In this document: piece by piece, positions 35,022 through 45,032 of the stretch
Position numbering within the stretch: the first letter of the stretch is position 1
Layout: every line of letters begins with the position of its first letter
Source of the DNA: Aeromicrobium duanguangcaii
Lineage (GTDB): Bacteria > Actinomycetota > Actinomycetes > Propionibacteriales > Nocardioidaceae
Direction: 5' to 3'
NCBI RefSeq assembly: GCF_024508295.1
Contig: NZ_CP101990.1
Location: forward strand, 434,001 to 498,000
DNA length: 64,000 nt
Made by a program: the position numbers and the translations under genes
Notes under the pieces: generated by a model
The model's input: the letters and a program-made list of their open reading frames with translations, nothing else
Databases searched by the model: none
Told to the model about the DNA's origin: nothing

Positions 35022-35828
35022 ATGGGTCAGAAGATCAACCCGCACGGTTTCCGCCTGGGCATCTCCACGGATCACAAGAGCCGTTGGTACGCCGACAAGC
35101 TGTACTCCAGCTACGTCGGTGAGGACGTCAAGATCCGTCGCCTGCTGACCAAGGGCATGGACCGCGCCGGCATCAGCCGCGTCGAGATCGAGCGCACCCG
35201 TGACCGGGTCCGTGTGGACATCCACACGGCTCGTCCGGGCATCGTGATCGGTCGCCGTGGCGCCGAGGCCGACCGCATCCGCGGCGACCTCGAGAAGCTG
35301 ACCGGCAAGCAGGTCCAGCTGAACATCCTCGAGGTCAAGCAGCCCGAGATGGACGCGCAGCTCGTCGCGCAGGGCGTGGCCGAGCAGCTCTCCGGTCGTG
35401 TGCAGTTCCGTCGTGCCATGCGCAAGGCGATGCAGACGACGATGCGCTCCGGTGCCAAGGGCATCCGGATCCAGTGCTCGGGTCGTCTCGGCGGCGCCGA
35501 GATGAGCCGCTCGGAGTTCTACCGCGAGGGTCGCGTCCCGCTGCACACGCTGCGTGCCGACGTCGACTACGGCTTCTACGAGGCCAAGACGACCTTCGGC
35601 CGCATCGGCGTGAAGGTCTGGATCTACAAGGGCGAGGTCGCCGGTACCCGGGCCGAGCGCGAGGCCGAAGCGGCCCGTCGCGCTGCTGCTCCCGGCAGCC
35701 GCCGTCCCGGTCGTGGAGAGCGTGGCGGACGCCGCCCCGCTCGTGACGCCGCTCCCGCTGCCGCGCCGGCTGCCGCCGAGGCGGCTCCCGCGGCCGCTCC
35801 TGCGGCCACCGAAGGAGTTGAGTCCTGA
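35022..35828 (+). CDS. rpsC: 30S ribosomal protein S3
   Basis: A 268-residue protein at the mRNA entry site with helicase function. It has [13 protein letters not shown], the KH domain [15 protein letters not shown] and the C-terminal domain [31 protein letters not shown]. The last ~50 residues (from about 218) are an Arg/Ala/Pro-rich tail ([26 protein letters not shown]...) that goes beyond the E. coli length (233). It shares one base with rplP. Confidence 0.97.
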   Translation: MGQKINPHGFRLGISTDHKSRWYADKLYSSYVGEDVKIRRLLTKGMDRAGISRVEIERTRDRVRVDIHTARPGIVIGRRGAEADRIRGDLEKLTGKQVQLNILEVKQPEMDAQLVAQGVAEQLSGRVQFRRAMRKAMQTTMRSGAKGIRIQCSGRLGGAEMSRSEFYREGRVPLHTLRADVDYGFYEAKTTFGRIGVKVWIYKGEVAGTRAEREAEAARRAAAPGSRRPGRGERGGRRPARDAAPAAAPAAAEAAPAAAPAATEGVES

Positions 35829-36247
35829 TGTTGATGCCCCGTCGCGTCAAGTACCGCAAGCAGCACCACCCCAAGCGGCGTGGCATGGCCAAGGGAGGCA
35901 CGGAGCTCGCTTTCGGCGACTTCGGCATCCAGGCGGTCGAGGGTCACTACGTGACCAACCGTCAGATCGAGTCCGCTCGTATCGCCATGACCCGTCACAT
36001 CAAGCGTGGCGGCAAGGTCTGGATCAACATCTACCCGGACCGCCCGCTGACCAAGAAGCCCGCCGAGACCCGCATGGGCTCGGGTAAGGGCTCGCCCGAG
36101 TGGTGGGTCGCCAACGTCAAGCCCGGTCGCGTGATGTTCGAGCTCTCGGGCGTCACCGAGGAGGTCGCCCGTGAGGCGATGCGCCGCGCGATTCACAAAC
36201 TGCCGATGAAGGCCCGCTTCATCACCCGCGAGACAGGAGACCTGTGA
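35828..36247 (+). CDS. rplP: 50S ribosomal protein L16
   Basis: A 139-residue protein near the A site. It has [42 protein letters not shown] and [19 protein letters not shown]. The evernimicin/avilamycin-relevant region appears wild type. Its start and end each share one base with neighbouring genes (rpsC and rpmC). Confidence 0.98.
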   Translation: MLMPRRVKYRKQHHPKRRGMAKGGTELAFGDFGIQAVEGHYVTNRQIESARIAMTRHIKRGGKVWINIYPDRPLTKKPAETRMGSGKGSPEWWVANVKPGRVMFELSGVTEEVAREAMRRAIHKLPMKARFITRETGDL

Positions 36248-36480
36248 TGGCAAGCAACGCCGCAGAACTCCGCGACCTCACCGCCGATGACCTGGCCGCG
36301 AAGCTGAAGGAGGCCAAGGAGGAGCTGTTCAACCTGCGCTTCCAGAACGCCACCGGTCAGCTCGACAACACCGCGCGTCTGCGCACGGTGCGCAAGGACA
36401 TCGCGCGTATCTACACGGTCATCCGTGAGCGCGAGCTCGGCATCATCGAGCCGCTGCCGAACGAGGGGGCGAAGGCATGA
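36247..36480 (+). CDS. rpmC: 50S ribosomal protein L29
   Basis: A 77-residue two-helix protein next to the tunnel exit. It begins [33 protein letters not shown] with the conserved [13 protein letters not shown]. The ATG at 36247 is preferred to the GTG at 36244 because it couples to the rplP stop codon. It overlaps rpsQ by 4 bases. Confidence 0.97.
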   Translation: MASNAAELRDLTADDLAAKLKEAKEELFNLRFQNATGQLDNTARLRTVRKDIARIYTVIRERELGIIEPLPNEGAKA

Positions 36481-36758
36481 GCACGAAGGACAACGAAGTG
36501 AGCAACGAGCGCGCCGCACGTAAGATCCGCGAGGGTCTGGTCGTCAGCGACAAGATGGACAAGACCGTCGTCGTCAACATCGAGGAGCGCTTCAAGCACC
36601 CGCTGTACGGCAAGGTCCTGCGCCGCAACATCAAGCTGAAGGCTCACGACGAGGCCAACGAGGCCGGCGTCGGCGACCGCGTGCTCCTGTCGGAGACGCG
36701 TCCGCTGTCCGCCACCAAGCGTTGGCGCGTCGTCGAGATCCTCGAGAAGGCGAAGTGA
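36477..36758 (+). CDS. rpsQ: 30S ribosomal protein S17
   Basis: A 93-residue OB-fold protein that binds the 5' domain of 16S rRNA. It has [27 protein letters not shown] and [20 protein letters not shown]. The first ~15 residues ([16 protein letters not shown]) extend the E. coli form; a GTG further in (NER...) could be an alternative start. rplN follows after 7 bases. Confidence 0.97.
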   Translation: MSTKDNEVSNERAARKIREGLVVSDKMDKTVVVNIEERFKHPLYGKVLRRNIKLKAHDEANEAGVGDRVLLSETRPLSATKRWRVVEILEKAK

Positions 36759-36765
36759 GAGACAG

Positions 36766-37134
36766 ATGATTCAGCAGGAGTCGCGACTCAAGGTCGCCGA
36801 CAACACGGGTGCCAAGGAGATCCTCTGCATCCGCGTTCTCGGTGGCTCCGGTCGTCGCTACGCCGGTATCGGCGACACGATCGTCGCCACCGTCAAGGAT
36901 GCGATCCCCGGAGGCAACGTCAAGAAGGGCGATGTCGTCAAGGCGGTCATCGTGCGCACCACCAAGGAGCGCCGCCGTCCTGACGGTTCCTACATCAAGT
37001 TCGATGAGAACGCCGCCGTGATCCTCAAGGCCGACGGCGACCCGCGTGGAACCCGCATCTTCGGCCCCGTGGGCCGCGAGCTGCGCGACAAGAAGTTCAT
37101 GCGCATCATCTCGCTCGCTCCGGAGGTGCTCTGA
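36766..37134 (+). CDS. rplN: 50S ribosomal protein L14
   Basis: A 122-residue subunit-interface protein that contacts 16S h14 and binds silencing factor RsfS. It starts [27 protein letters not shown] and has VVRTTKE-like [25 protein letters not shown] and [11 protein letters not shown]. One base separates it from rplX. Confidence 0.98.
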   Translation: MIQQESRLKVADNTGAKEILCIRVLGGSGRRYAGIGDTIVATVKDAIPGGNVKKGDVVKAVIVRTTKERRRPDGSYIKFDENAAVILKADGDPRGTRIFGPVGRELRDKKFMRIISLAPEVL

Positions 37135-37135
37135 G

Positions 37136-37447
37136 ATGGCTCGAATTCGCAAGGGTGACCAGGTCAAGGTCATCGCCGGCAAGGACAAGGGCGTCGAGGG
37201 CAAGATCATCGCCGTCCTGGAGAACGACCGCGTGATCGTCGAAGGCGTGAACCGCGTGCAGAAGCACACGCGCGCCGGACAGACCGGAGCCGAGGGCGGC
37301 ATCATCACCGCCGAGGCTGCGATCCACGTCTCGAACATCATGCTCGTCGTCGACGCCGACGGTGAGAAGACCACCACCAAGGTCGGCTCTGGCGTCATCG
37401 ACGGCAAGAAGACCCGTATCAGCCGCAAGACCGGAAAGGAGATCTGA
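37136..37447 (+). CDS. rplX: 50S ribosomal protein L24
   Basis: A 103-residue assembly-initiating protein with a KOW motif. It begins [24 protein letters not shown] and has [17 protein letters not shown]. It starts at ATG 37136. rplE follows after 2 bases. Confidence 0.97.
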   Translation: MARIRKGDQVKVIAGKDKGVEGKIIAVLENDRVIVEGVNRVQKHTRAGQTGAEGGIITAEAAIHVSNIMLVVDADGEKTTTKVGSGVIDGKKTRISRKTGKEI

Positions 37448-37449
37448 GC

Positions 37450-38013
37450 ATGGCTACCGAAACCACGGCGGCACCCCGCCTGAAGACGCGTTACCGCGAG
37501 GAGATCCTGCCCGCGCTGCGTGAGCAGTTCGAGTACGACAACGTGATGCAGGTTCCCGGCCTGACCAAGATCGTCGTCAACATGGGCGTCGGCGAGGCCG
37601 CTCGCGATGGCAAGCTCATCGAGGGCGCCATCAAGGACCTCACCGCGATCACCGGCCAGAAGCCGCAGGTCACCAAGGCTCGCAAGTCCATCGCGCAGTT
37701 CAAGCTGCGTGAGGGCATGCCGATCGGCACGCACGTCACGCTGCGCGGCGACCGCATGTGGGAGTTCCTCGACCGTCTGCTGACGCTCGCGCTGCCGCGC
37801 ATCCGCGACTTCCGTGGGCTCTCGCCCAAGCAGTTCGACGGCCGTGGCAACTACACGTTCGGTCTGACCGAGCAGGTCATGTTCCACGAGATCGATCAGG
37901 ACAAGATCGATCGCAGCCGGGGCATGGACATCACGGTCGTCACGACGGCCACCAACGACGACGAAGGCCGCGCGCTGCTCAAGCTGCTCGGCTTCCCGTA
38001 CAAGGAGAACTGA
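37450..38013 (+). CDS. rplE: 50S ribosomal protein L5
   Basis: A 187-residue protein of the 5S rRNA particle contacting P-site tRNA. It has [52 protein letters not shown] and [14 protein letters not shown]. rpsN follows after one base. Confidence 0.98.
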   Translation: MATETTAAPRLKTRYREEILPALREQFEYDNVMQVPGLTKIVVNMGVGEAARDGKLIEGAIKDLTAITGQKPQVTKARKSIAQFKLREGMPIGTHVTLRGDRMWEFLDRLLTLALPRIRDFRGLSPKQFDGRGNYTFGLTEQVMFHEIDQDKIDRSRGMDITVVTTATNDDEGRALLKLLGFPYKEN

Positions 38014-38014
38014 C

Positions 38015-38200
38015 ATGGCGAAGACCGGTCTGAAGGTCAAGCAGGCTCGTACGCCGAAGTTCGGCGTTCGCGGCTACACGCGCTGCCAGCGCTGCGGCCG
38101 TCCCCGCTCCGTCTACCGCAAGTTCGGCCTGTGCCGTATCTGCCTGCGGGAGATGGCGCACCGCGGCGAGCTGCCCGGCGTGACCAAGAGCTCCTGGTAA
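38015..38200 (+). CDS. rpsN: 30S ribosomal protein S14, type Z
   Basis: A 61-residue zinc-binding form with CQRC (24-27) and CRIC (40-43). It starts [10 protein letters not shown] and ends GVTKSSW. Together with the zinc-type L33 and L36 it shows that this genome keeps zinc-dependent ribosomal proteins in its main operons. After it comes an unusual 97-base gap before rpsH. Confidence 0.97.
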   Translation: MAKTGLKVKQARTPKFGVRGYTRCQRCGRPRSVYRKFGLCRICLREMAHRGELPGVTKSSW

Positions 38201-38297
38201 TCACCACCACCCAACCGCAGCAGGTCCCCTCCCACCCGCAGGCCCCGGCCGGCGAGCACGAGACGGAAACCGCAGCGAGAAACGGAACACCACTGTT

Positions 38298-38705
38298 ATG
38301 ACGATGACCGATCCGATCGCGGACATGCTGACGCGCGTCCGCAACGGCAACCAGGCGTACCACGACGCCGTGACGATGCCGCACTCCAAGCTGAAGGAGG
38401 GCGTCGCCGCCATCCTGAAGCAGGAGGGCTACATCACCGACTACGCCGTGGCCGACGCCCCCGAGGGTGAGGTCGGCAAGACGCTGACCATCACGCTCAA
38501 GTACGGACCGCACCGCGAGCGCTCGATCGCCGGCATCCGCCGCATCAGCAAGCCGGGCCTGCGTGTCTACGCCAAGTCCAACAACCTTCCGAAGGTCCTC
38601 GGCGGCCTGGGCGTGGCGATCATCTCCACGAGCCAGGGTCTGCAGACCGACCGTCAGGCCAACAACAACGGAGTGGGTGGGGAAGTCCTCGCCTACGTCT
38701 GGTGA
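38298..38705 (+). CDS. rpsH: 30S ribosomal protein S8
   Basis: A 135-residue central-domain protein; in E. coli it is the feedback regulator of the spc operon. It begins [18 protein letters not shown] and has [31 protein letters not shown] and the C-terminal GGEVLAYVW. The upstream 97-base gap (no gene seen) could hold a regulatory site. Confidence 0.98.
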   Translation: MTMTDPIADMLTRVRNGNQAYHDAVTMPHSKLKEGVAAILKQEGYITDYAVADAPEGEVGKTLTITLKYGPHRERSIAGIRRISKPGLRVYAKSNNLPKVLGGLGVAIISTSQGLQTDRQANNNGVGGEVLAYVW

Positions 38706-38721
38706 CGAGAGGAGACTGAAC

Positions 38722-39264
38722 ATGTCGCGCATCGGCAAGCTCCCCGTCGCCGTACCTTCCGGCGTCGAGGTCAACATCGACGGACAGACCGTCACCGTCA
38801 AGGGCCCCAAGGGCCAGCTCTCGCACACTGTCGCGGAGCCGATCACCGTTCGCAAGGACGATGACGGCGCGCTGGCGGTCGAGCGTCCGAACGACGAGCG
38901 TCGCAGCAAGGCCCTTCACGGCCTGTCGCGCACGCTGGTCAACAACATGGTCATCGGTGTCACCGAGGGCTACGAGAAGAAGCTCGAGATCGTGGGCGTC
39001 GGCTACCGCGTGCTCCCCAAGGGCCCGTCGGAGATCGAGCTCAACCTCGGCTTCAGCCACCCGGTGCCGTTCACGGCGCCCGAGGGCATCACGTTCACCG
39101 TCGAGGGTCCGACCAAGCTGACCGTCTCGGGCATCGACAAGCAGGCCGTGGGCGAGGTCGCCGCCAACATCCGCAAGATCCGCAAGCCGGAGCCCTACAA
39201 GGGCAAGGGCGTTCGGTACGCGGGAGAGCGCATCCTGCGCAAGGCCGGAAAGGCTGGTAAGTAA
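38722..39264 (+). CDS. rplF: 50S ribosomal protein L6
   Basis: A 180-residue protein near the sarcin-ricin loop. It starts [17 protein letters not shown] at ATG 38722 after AGAGGAGAC. Conserved segments are [15 protein letters not shown] and the C-terminal [19 protein letters not shown]. rplR follows after 3 bases. Confidence 0.98.
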   Translation: MSRIGKLPVAVPSGVEVNIDGQTVTVKGPKGQLSHTVAEPITVRKDDDGALAVERPNDERRSKALHGLSRTLVNNMVIGVTEGYEKKLEIVGVGYRVLPKGPSEIELNLGFSHPVPFTAPEGITFTVEGPTKLTVSGIDKQAVGEVAANIRKIRKPEPYKGKGVRYAGERILRKAGKAGK

Positions 39265-39267
39265 GCC

Positions 39268-39651
39268 ATGGCAATCTCGATCAAGCACGCCAAGCACACC
39301 GCAGGTCGGATCGCGTCGCGTCAGCGTCGCCAGATCCGCGGTCGCAAGAAGATCCAGGGTTCGGCCGAGCGTCCTCGCCTGGTCGTCACCCGCTCGAGCA
39401 AGCACATCGTCGCTCAGGTCGTCAACGACCTCGAGGGCCACACGCTGGCCTCGGCTTCCACCATGGAGTCCGACCTGCGCTCGTTCGACGGTGACAAGAC
39501 GGCCAAGGCCAAGAAGGTCGGCGAGCTCCTCGCCGATCGCGCCAAGGCCGCCGGCATCGACGCGGTGGTCTTCGACCGCGCCGGCAACAAGTACGCCGGT
39601 CGCGTCGCTGCGCTGGCCGACGGCGCCCGCGAGAACGGGCTGGAGTTCTGA
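39268..39651 (+). CDS. rplR: 50S ribosomal protein L18
   Basis: A 127-residue 5S rRNA-binding protein. It has [35 protein letters not shown] and the C-terminal [26 protein letters not shown]. rpsE starts 31 bases downstream. Confidence 0.98.
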   Translation: MAISIKHAKHTAGRIASRQRRQIRGRKKIQGSAERPRLVVTRSSKHIVAQVVNDLEGHTLASASTMESDLRSFDGDKTAKAKKVGELLADRAKAAGIDAVVFDRAGNKYAGRVAALADGARENGLEF

Positions 39652-39682
39652 TGACCATCACGACGAACAAGGGGAGTGCCGC

Positions 39683-40276
39683 ATGAGCACGCGCCGACAG
39701 GGTGGCGAGCGTCGCGGAGGCCGCGGCGACCGCAACGCCGACAAGTCCAACTACATCGAGAAGGTCGTCACGATCAACCGTGTGGCCAAGGTCGTCAAGG
39801 GCGGCCGGCGCTTCAGCTTCACCGCGCTGGTCATCGTCGGTGACGGCGACGGCCAGGTCGGTATCGGCTACGGCAAGGCCAAGGAAGTTCCCACGGCCAT
39901 CGCCAAGGGTGTCGAGGAGGCGAAGAAGTCCTTCTTCCGCGTCCCCCGCATCCAGGGCACCATCCCGCACCCCGTGCAGGGTGAGAAGGCCGCTGGCGTC
40001 GTCTTCCTGCGCCCCGCGTCCCCCGGTACCGGCGTCATCGCCGGTGGTCCGGTCCGCGCCGTGCTGGAGGCCGCTGGCATCCACGACGTCCTGAGCAAGT
40101 CGCTCGGTTCCTCGAACGCGATCAACATCGTCCACGCGACGGTCGAGGCTCTGCGTCTGCTGGAGTCCCCCGAGGACGTGGCTCAGCGCCGCGGCCTGAC
40201 CGTCGAAGAGGTCGCCCCGGCGGCTCTCATCAAGGCCGGCAAGGTCAAGTACGGAGAGGCTGAGGTGACCGTCTGA
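39683..40276 (+). CDS. rpsE: 30S ribosomal protein S5
   Basis: A 197-residue protein with mRNA-unwinding and fidelity roles. It has [28 protein letters not shown] (dsRNA-binding-like domain; the spectinomycin loop appears wild type), [17 protein letters not shown] and [20 protein letters not shown]. The Arg/Gly-rich N-terminus ([17 protein letters not shown]) is a typical actinobacterial extension. Its stop shares a base with the rpmD start. Confidence 0.97.
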   Translation: MSTRRQGGERRGGRGDRNADKSNYIEKVVTINRVAKVVKGGRRFSFTALVIVGDGDGQVGIGYGKAKEVPTAIAKGVEEAKKSFFRVPRIQGTIPHPVQGEKAAGVVFLRPASPGTGVIAGGPVRAVLEAAGIHDVLSKSLGSSNAINIVHATVEALRLLESPEDVAQRRGLTVEEVAPAALIKAGKVKYGEAEVTV

Positions 40277-40458
40277 TGGGCAAGATCGAAGTGACCCAGG
40301 TCCGCTCAGGCATCGGCCGTGAGCAGAACCAGCGCAACACGCTGCGTTCGCTCGGGCTCAAGCGGATCGGCGACGTCAAGGTCGTCGAGGACCGTCCCGA
40401 AATCCGCGGCATGGTCAACACCATTCCGCACCTCGTCTCCGTGAAGGAGGTGGACTGA
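40276..40458 (+). CDS. rpmD: 50S ribosomal protein L30
   Basis: A 60-residue protein with [24 protein letters not shown] and the C-terminal [16 protein letters not shown]. It overlaps rpsE by one base and precedes rplO by 2 bases. Confidence 0.97.
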   Translation: MGKIEVTQVRSGIGREQNQRNTLRSLGLKRIGDVKVVEDRPEIRGMVNTIPHLVSVKEVD

Positions 40459-40460
40459 TC

Positions 40461-40901
40461 ATGGCGATCAAGTTGCATCACCTGCGTCCGGCCCCGGGCG
40501 CCAAGACTGCCAAGACCCGCGTGGGTCGTGGTGAGGGCTCCAAGGGCAAGACCGCCGGTCGTGGCACCAAGGGCACCAAGGCCCGTTACCAGGTGTCCGC
40601 CGGCTTCGAGGGCGGCCAGGTCCCGCTCCACATGCGCCTGCCGAAGCTCAAGGGCTTCACGAACCCGTTCCGGGTCGAGTACCAGGTCGTGAACGTGGGC
40701 CGGATCGGCGAGCTCTTCGCCGAGGGCGGCACGGTCGACGTCGCCTCCCTCATCGAGAAGGGCGCTGTCCGCAAGGGCAAGCCCGTCAAGGTGCTCGGCG
40801 GTGGAGACATCGACGTCGCGGTCCAGGTGGCCGTCGACAAGGTGTCCGCCTCTGCCAAGTCCAAGATCGAGGCCGCCGGCGGCTCGGTCACCGCGTCCTG
40901 A
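40461..40901 (+). CDS. rplO: 50S ribosomal protein L15
   Basis: A 146-residue protein central to late large-subunit assembly. It has [52 protein letters not shown] and VLGGGDI. It is the last gene of the S10-spc transcript, followed by a strong hairpin that separates it from secY, unlike in E. coli where secY is in the same operon. Confidence 0.98.
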   Translation: MAIKLHHLRPAPGAKTAKTRVGRGEGSKGKTAGRGTKGTKARYQVSAGFEGGQVPLHMRLPKLKGFTNPFRVEYQVVNVGRIGELFAEGGTVDVASLIEKGAVRKGKPVKVLGGGDIDVAVQVAVDKVSASAKSKIEAAGGSVTAS

Positions 40902-40931
40902 CGCGGTAGTTCGGTAGTCGGAAGCGAACGT

Positions 40932-40970
40932 CGGGCGGGTTCTCCCCATCGGGAGGACCCGCCCGTTTCG
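40932..40970 (+). terminator. Terminator after rplO
   Basis: CGGGCGGGTTCTCCC and GGGAGGACCCGCCCG pair around CATC (one T-A/G shift) and are followed by TTTCGCT. Confidence 0.85.
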
Positions 40971-41019
40971 CTCACTGTTACAGTCAGACGGCGTCAAGCC
41001 GTGAAGCGGGAGGAAGTCC

Positions 41020-42324
41020 GTGCTCAAAGTCTTCGTGAACGCGTTCAGAACGCCTGAACTGCGTCGCAAGATCCTCTTCGTGCTGGGGATCGTCGTGCTG
41101 TTCCGGCTCGGCTCCATGCTGCCCGCTCCTGGCGTGAACGTTGCCAACGTGCGCCAGTGTGTCGACCAGGCCGCGGGCGGCGAGAACGCCGGCCTGTTCG
41201 CCCTCATCAACGTCTTCTCCGGCGGCGCCCTGCTGCAGTTGACGGTGTTCGCGCTGGGCATCATGCCCTACATCACCGCGAGCATCATCCTGCAGCTGCT
41301 CGTCGTCGTGATTCCTCGTCTGGAGGCCCTCAAGAAGGAGGGCCAGTCCGGCCAGGCCAAGATCACGCAGTACACCCGCTACCTGACGGTCGGCCTCGCG
41401 ATCCTGCAGGCGGCCGGCATCGTGGCGCTGGCGCGCAGCGGCGACCTGTTCCAGGGCGCCTGCAACCTGCCGCTGCTCTACCGCCCCGACAGCCTCGCGT
41501 CCTACCTGCTCATCGTCCTGACGATGGTCGCCGGCACGACCGTGATCATGTGGTTCGGCGAGCTCATCACCGACCGCGGCGTCGGCAACGGCATGTCCGT
41601 CCTGATCTTCACGCAGGTCGTCGCGACCTTCCCCGGCGCGATGTGGAACATCCGCCAGGGTCAGGGCTGGACCACCTTCGGCATCGTCATCGCCGTCGGC
41701 CTGGCGGTCGTCGCGCTGGTCATCTTCATCGAGCAGGCCCAGCGTCGGATCCCGGTGCAGTACGCCAAGCGCATGGTCGGACGCCGGATGTTCGGCGGCT
41801 CCTCGACCTACATCCCGCTCAAGGTGAACCAGGCCGGCATCATCCCGGTCATCTTCGCCTCCAGCCTGATGTACCTGCCGGTGCTGTGGGTCAACTTCAA
41901 CCAGGGCTCCCCGGCCTCCACGTGGATCCAGGATCACCTCGTCACCGGCGAGCACCCGCTCTACATGGCGATGTTCTTCCTGCTGATCGTGTTCTTCACG
42001 TACTTCTACGTGTCGATCACCTTCAACCCCGAGGAGGTCGCCGACAACATGAAGAAGTACGGCGGCTTCATCCCGGGCATCCGCGCCGGCAAGCCCACCC
42101 AGGACTACCTGGCGTACGTCCTCTCGCGCATCACGGCTCCCGGTGCCCTGTACCTGGGCCTGATCGCGCTCATCCCGATGCTGGCGATCTCGCTGGTCGG
42201 CGCCAACCAGAACTTCCCGTTCGGCGGCACGACGATCCTGATCATCGTCGGCGTCGGCCTCGACACGGTGAAGCAGATCGAAAGCCAGTTGCAGCAGCGC
42301 AACTACGAAGGGTTCCTGAAGTGA
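41020..42324 (+). CDS. secY: Preprotein translocase subunit SecY
   Basis: A 434-residue channel protein with ten membrane helices. It shows FRLGSMLPAPGVNV (helix 1), the plug region FSGGALLQLTVFALGIMPYITASIILQLL, GNGMSVLIFTQVV and the cytoplasmic loop RRIPVQYAKRMVG. The C-terminal VGVGLDTVKQIESQLQQRNYEGFLK is also intact. The GTG at 41020 follows GGGAGGAAG. It forms an operon with adk (4-base GTGA overlap) and map. Confidence 0.98.
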   Translation: MLKVFVNAFRTPELRRKILFVLGIVVLFRLGSMLPAPGVNVANVRQCVDQAAGGENAGLFALINVFSGGALLQLTVFALGIMPYITASIILQLLVVVIPRLEALKKEGQSGQAKITQYTRYLTVGLAILQAAGIVALARSGDLFQGACNLPLLYRPDSLASYLLIVLTMVAGTTVIMWFGELITDRGVGNGMSVLIFTQVVATFPGAMWNIRQGQGWTTFGIVIAVGLAVVALVIFIEQAQRRIPVQYAKRMVGRRMFGGSSTYIPLKVNQAGIIPVIFASSLMYLPVLWVNFNQGSPASTWIQDHLVTGEHPLYMAMFFLLIVFFTYFYVSITFNPEEVADNMKKYGGFIPGIRAGKPTQDYLAYVLSRITAPGALYLGLIALIPMLAISLVGANQNFPFGGTTILIIVGVGLDTVKQIESQLQQRNYEGFLK

Positions 42325-42887
42325 CGCGACTCCTCATCATGGGCCCGCCCGGTGCGGGCAAGGGCACGCAGGCCGTGGCGCTCGCCGAGCGCATCGGCGG
42401 GGCTCACATCTCGACCGGCGACATCTTCCGCGCCAACGTCGCGCAGCAGACCGAGCTCGGTCGCACCGCCCAGCGGTACATGGACGCCGGCGAGTACGTG
42501 CCGGACGAGGTGACCAACGCGATGGTCGCCGATCGTCTCGCGCAGGACGACGCCCGCGAGTCCTTCCTGCTGGACGGATACCCGCGCACGCTGGACCAGG
42601 TGTCGAAGCTCGACGAGATCCTCGGAGCCCTGGGCTCCAAGCTCGACGGCGTCATCGCGCTGACGGTGGTCGAGGACGAGCTGATCACGCGTCTGCTCGA
42701 GCGAGCCAAGAGCAGCGGTCGCTCCGACGACACCGAGGACGTCATCCGGCACCGCCAGGACGTCTACCGTGCCGAGACCGAGCCGCTGCTCGCGGTCTAC
42801 CGCGACCGCGGCCTGCTGATCGAGGTCGACGGCATGGGCACGCCCGAAGAGGTCGGCCGCCGCATCGCCGACGCCCTCCCGTCCTGA
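42321..42887 (+). CDS. adk: Adenylate kinase
   Basis: A 188-residue enzyme interconverting ATP + AMP and 2 ADP. It has the P-loop GPPGAGKGTQ (8-17), the AMP-binding ISTGDIFR and DGYPRTLDQ, and RSDDTEDVIRHR. The LID region is short (no four-Cys zinc finger), as in other actinobacteria. The GTG at 42321 overlaps the secY stop by 4 bases. Confidence 0.97.
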   Translation: MTRLLIMGPPGAGKGTQAVALAERIGGAHISTGDIFRANVAQQTELGRTAQRYMDAGEYVPDEVTNAMVADRLAQDDARESFLLDGYPRTLDQVSKLDEILGALGSKLDGVIALTVVEDELITRLLERAKSSGRSDDTEDVIRHRQDVYRAETEPLLAVYRDRGLLIEVDGMGTPEEVGRRIADALPS

Positions 42888-42906
42888 TCCTGTCCGAGGA
42901 GCCCCC

Positions 42907-43722
42907 GTGTTCGGCGAGTCCATCGAGCTGAAGACCCCCGAGCAGCTCGCCACCATGCGTCAGGCGGGTCTGGTGGTCGGTCGCACCCTCGAGGTGCTGC
43001 GGGCCGCCGTGGCCCCGGGTGTCTCGACGCGAGACCTCGACGCGCTCGCGCGTGAGCGCCTGGCCGCCGAGGGGGCGACCTCGAACTTCCTCGGCTATCA
43101 CGGGTTCACCGGGGTCATCTGCGCCTCGGTCAATGACGAGATCGTCCACGGCATCCCGGGGGACCGGGTGCTGGCCGAGGGCGATCTCATCTCGATCGAC
43201 TTCGGCGCGGTCGTCGACGGCTGGCACGGCGACGCCGCGATCACGGTCCCGGTCGGCGAGGTCGCCCCCGAGGTGGCCGAGCTGAACCGCGTCACCGAGG
43301 AGTCCCTGTGGCGCGGCATCGCCGCGGCCCGGATCGGCGGCCGCGTCGGCGACATCTCGCACGCCATCGAGTCCTACGTCCGCAGCCAGGGCCGCTACGG
43401 CATCACCGAGGGCTTCACGGGCCACGGCATCGGCTCGCAGATGCACCAGGCGCCGGACGTCCCGAACGCCGGTCGTCGCGGCCGGGGTCCCAAGATCACG
43501 CTGGGCATGGCCTTGGCCATCGAGCCGATGATCACGCTGGGCACGTCGCGCGCCGAGATCCTCGAGGACGACTGGACCGCCGTCACCACGGACGGCACGT
43601 GGGCCGCGCACCACGAGCACTCGATCACCGTCACCACCGAGGGTGTCTGGGTCCTGACGGCGCTCGACGGCGGAGCCTCGCGCCTCGCCGAGCTGGGCGT
43701 GCCCTGCGCCGAGCCTGCCTGA
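42907..43722 (+). CDS. map: Methionine aminopeptidase, type I
   Basis: A 271-residue metalloprotease that removes N-terminal Met. It has HGFTGVICASVNDEIVHGIPG, metal ligands in SIDFGAVVDGWHGDAAIT, GHGIGSQMHQAPDVPN, and AIEPMITLG with the metal-binding Glu, followed by HHEHSITVT. It begins at GTG 42907, 19 bases after adk. In most actinobacteria infA follows directly; here a 5-kb accessory block intervenes. Confidence 0.97.
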   Translation: MFGESIELKTPEQLATMRQAGLVVGRTLEVLRAAVAPGVSTRDLDALARERLAAEGATSNFLGYHGFTGVICASVNDEIVHGIPGDRVLAEGDLISIDFGAVVDGWHGDAAITVPVGEVAPEVAELNRVTEESLWRGIAAARIGGRVGDISHAIESYVRSQGRYGITEGFTGHGIGSQMHQAPDVPNAGRRGRGPKITLGMALAIEPMITLGTSRAEILEDDWTAVTTDGTWAAHHEHSITVTTEGVWVLTALDGGASRLAELGVPCAEPA

Positions 43723-43754
43723 CCGATCCGGCGGGTGTGGGAGAGACTGCACCC

Positions 43755-44168
43755 ATGCGCATCTCGTGGCTGGTCCCCGTGCTGCTCGGCGCCGTGCTGC
43801 TCGGCGGCTGCGCCGACCGCGGCGACGATCCCGACCGTCCGGCGACCACGACCGCCAGCCCGTCGGCGTCAGCCGCCGAGCGGACGCTGCGCGACTACCT
43901 GCTGGCCGCCGATGCCGGCGACTGCGACGAGGTCAAGGAGACCGTGCTCCTGCCCGAGCAGGTCGAGTGCGCGGACGTGCGTGACCAGAAGGGTCGCTGG
44001 TCCGGCGGCGACGTCGACCTCGAGACGGTGCCCATGGAGGCCGAGGTCGTCGAGACCAGCGCGACCGTGACGGTCGACTGGCCGAAGGATCCCGAGGACG
44101 TGTGGAGCCTGGAGCACGTCGACGGGTCGTGGCGGGTCGTCAACGCCGATGCCGGCGACGGGGTCTGA
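43755..44168 (+). CDS. Hypothetical lipoprotein
   Basis: A 137-residue exported protein with lipobox LGGC (Cys19) and a Thr/Ser/Ala tether. A small domain contains AERTLRDYLLAADAGDCDEVKETVLLPEQVECAD with two cysteines and ends VDGSWRVVNAD. This layout resembles NTF2/SnoaL-like or DUF4878-type lipoproteins, but I cannot assign a family with certainty. A GAGACT sequence 6 bases before the ATG may be a weak -10 box. It is convergent with the dimethylargininase-like gene. Confidence 0.7.
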   Translation: MRISWLVPVLLGAVLLGGCADRGDDPDRPATTTASPSASAAERTLRDYLLAADAGDCDEVKETVLLPEQVECADVRDQKGRWSGGDVDLETVPMEAEVVETSATVTVDWPKDPEDVWSLEHVDGSWRVVNADAGDGV

Positions 44169-44174
44169 GCGCGC

Positions 44175-45032
44175 TCAGCGGTGCAGCTCGGCGGTGCAGC
44201 ACTTGACGCTGCCGCCGCCCTTGACGAACTCCGTCAGCGCGACCGGCGCCGGGCGGTAGCCGCGGGGGACCAGGGCCGCCGCGAGGTCGGTCGCCTCGCA
44301 GGGGAGCACCACGTTGAGCCCGTCGCTGACCAGGTTCAGCCCGAAGGCCAGGGCGTCGGCCTCCGAGCACTCCAGCGACCCGGGGAACAGGCGGCGCAGC
44401 GTGCGCCGGCTCCGCGGGCTGAACGCGCCGGGGAACCACGCGATGTCCGCCGGTGCCTCACCGCCACCGTCGTCGAGGACGGCCAGGGCGACGTCGAGGT
44501 GGTAGAAGCGCGGGTCGACGAGGTCGAGGGACACGACCGGTCGACCCAGCGCCGCCGCTGCCTCGGTGTGGGCGTCGCGGCTCGTCCGGAATCCCGTGCC
44601 CGCCAGCACGAAGTCCGCCAGGACGAGGAAGTCGCCCTCACCCTCGTTGACGTGGGCCGGCCGGCTGACCTCGCGGCCGGCGCCGCGCAGGAAGTCGACG
44701 TGGGCGTGCGCCTCGGCCTGACGCTGCGGGAACGCGAACGCCGCGCCGTAGCTGCGGGCCCCGACCGAGACCGCGCCGTTGGCGGCGAACACCATGTCCG
44801 GCAGACCCGGGACCGGCTCGAGCAGGTCGACGCGGTGGCCCAGTCGCACGTAGGTGTCGTGAAGCTCCTGCCACTGGCGCCGGGCGGCCGCCGAATCGAC
44901 CGCGACCGTCGGGTCCATCCACGGATTGATCGAGTAGACGACGTCGAACTGCGTGGGCGGGCACATCACGTAGTGCCGGGTACGCACCGCGCGGGGCGCC
45001 ACGGAACGCGGCGTCGTCAGGATCTGGGTCAT
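44175..45032 (-). CDS. ddaH: Dimethylargininase / amidinotransferase-family hydrolase
   Basis: A 285-residue member of the guanidino-modifying superfamily. It shows MCPPTQFDVVYSINPWM at the N-terminus (substrate-binding, usual in DDAH), DMVFAANGAV, the catalytic-carboxylate region EGEGDF, RFYHLDVAL with the general-base His, and EFVKGGGSVKCCT with the nucleophilic Cys pair (278-279) at the C-terminus. Members hydrolyse methylated arginine to citrulline plus methylamines; arginine or a related guanidino compound is an alternative substrate. A Shine-Dalgarno GAGGGAG precedes the ATG. A Lrp regulator is transcribed divergently, as is common for amino-acid catabolic genes. Confidence 0.75.
   Translation of the reverse strand: MTQILTTPRSVAPRAVRTRHYVMCPPTQFDVVYSINPWMDPTVAVDSAAARRQWQELHDTYVRLGHRVDLLEPVPGLPDMVFAANGAVSVGARSYGAAFAFPQRQAEAHAHVDFLRGAGREVSRPAHVNEGEGDFLVLADFVLAGTGFRTSRDAHTEAAAALGRPVVSLDLVDPRFYHLDVALAVLDDGGGEAPADIAWFPGAFSPRSRRTLRRLFPGSLECSEADALAFGLNLVSDGLNVVLPCEATDLAAALVPRGYRPAPVALTEFVKGGGSVKCCTAELHR

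Noticed and set aside
40902..41019. Possible secY co-transcription with rplO
   Set aside because: A strong hairpin with a T-rich tail lies between them, so secY-adk-map is more likely a separate unit, although readthrough cannot be excluded.
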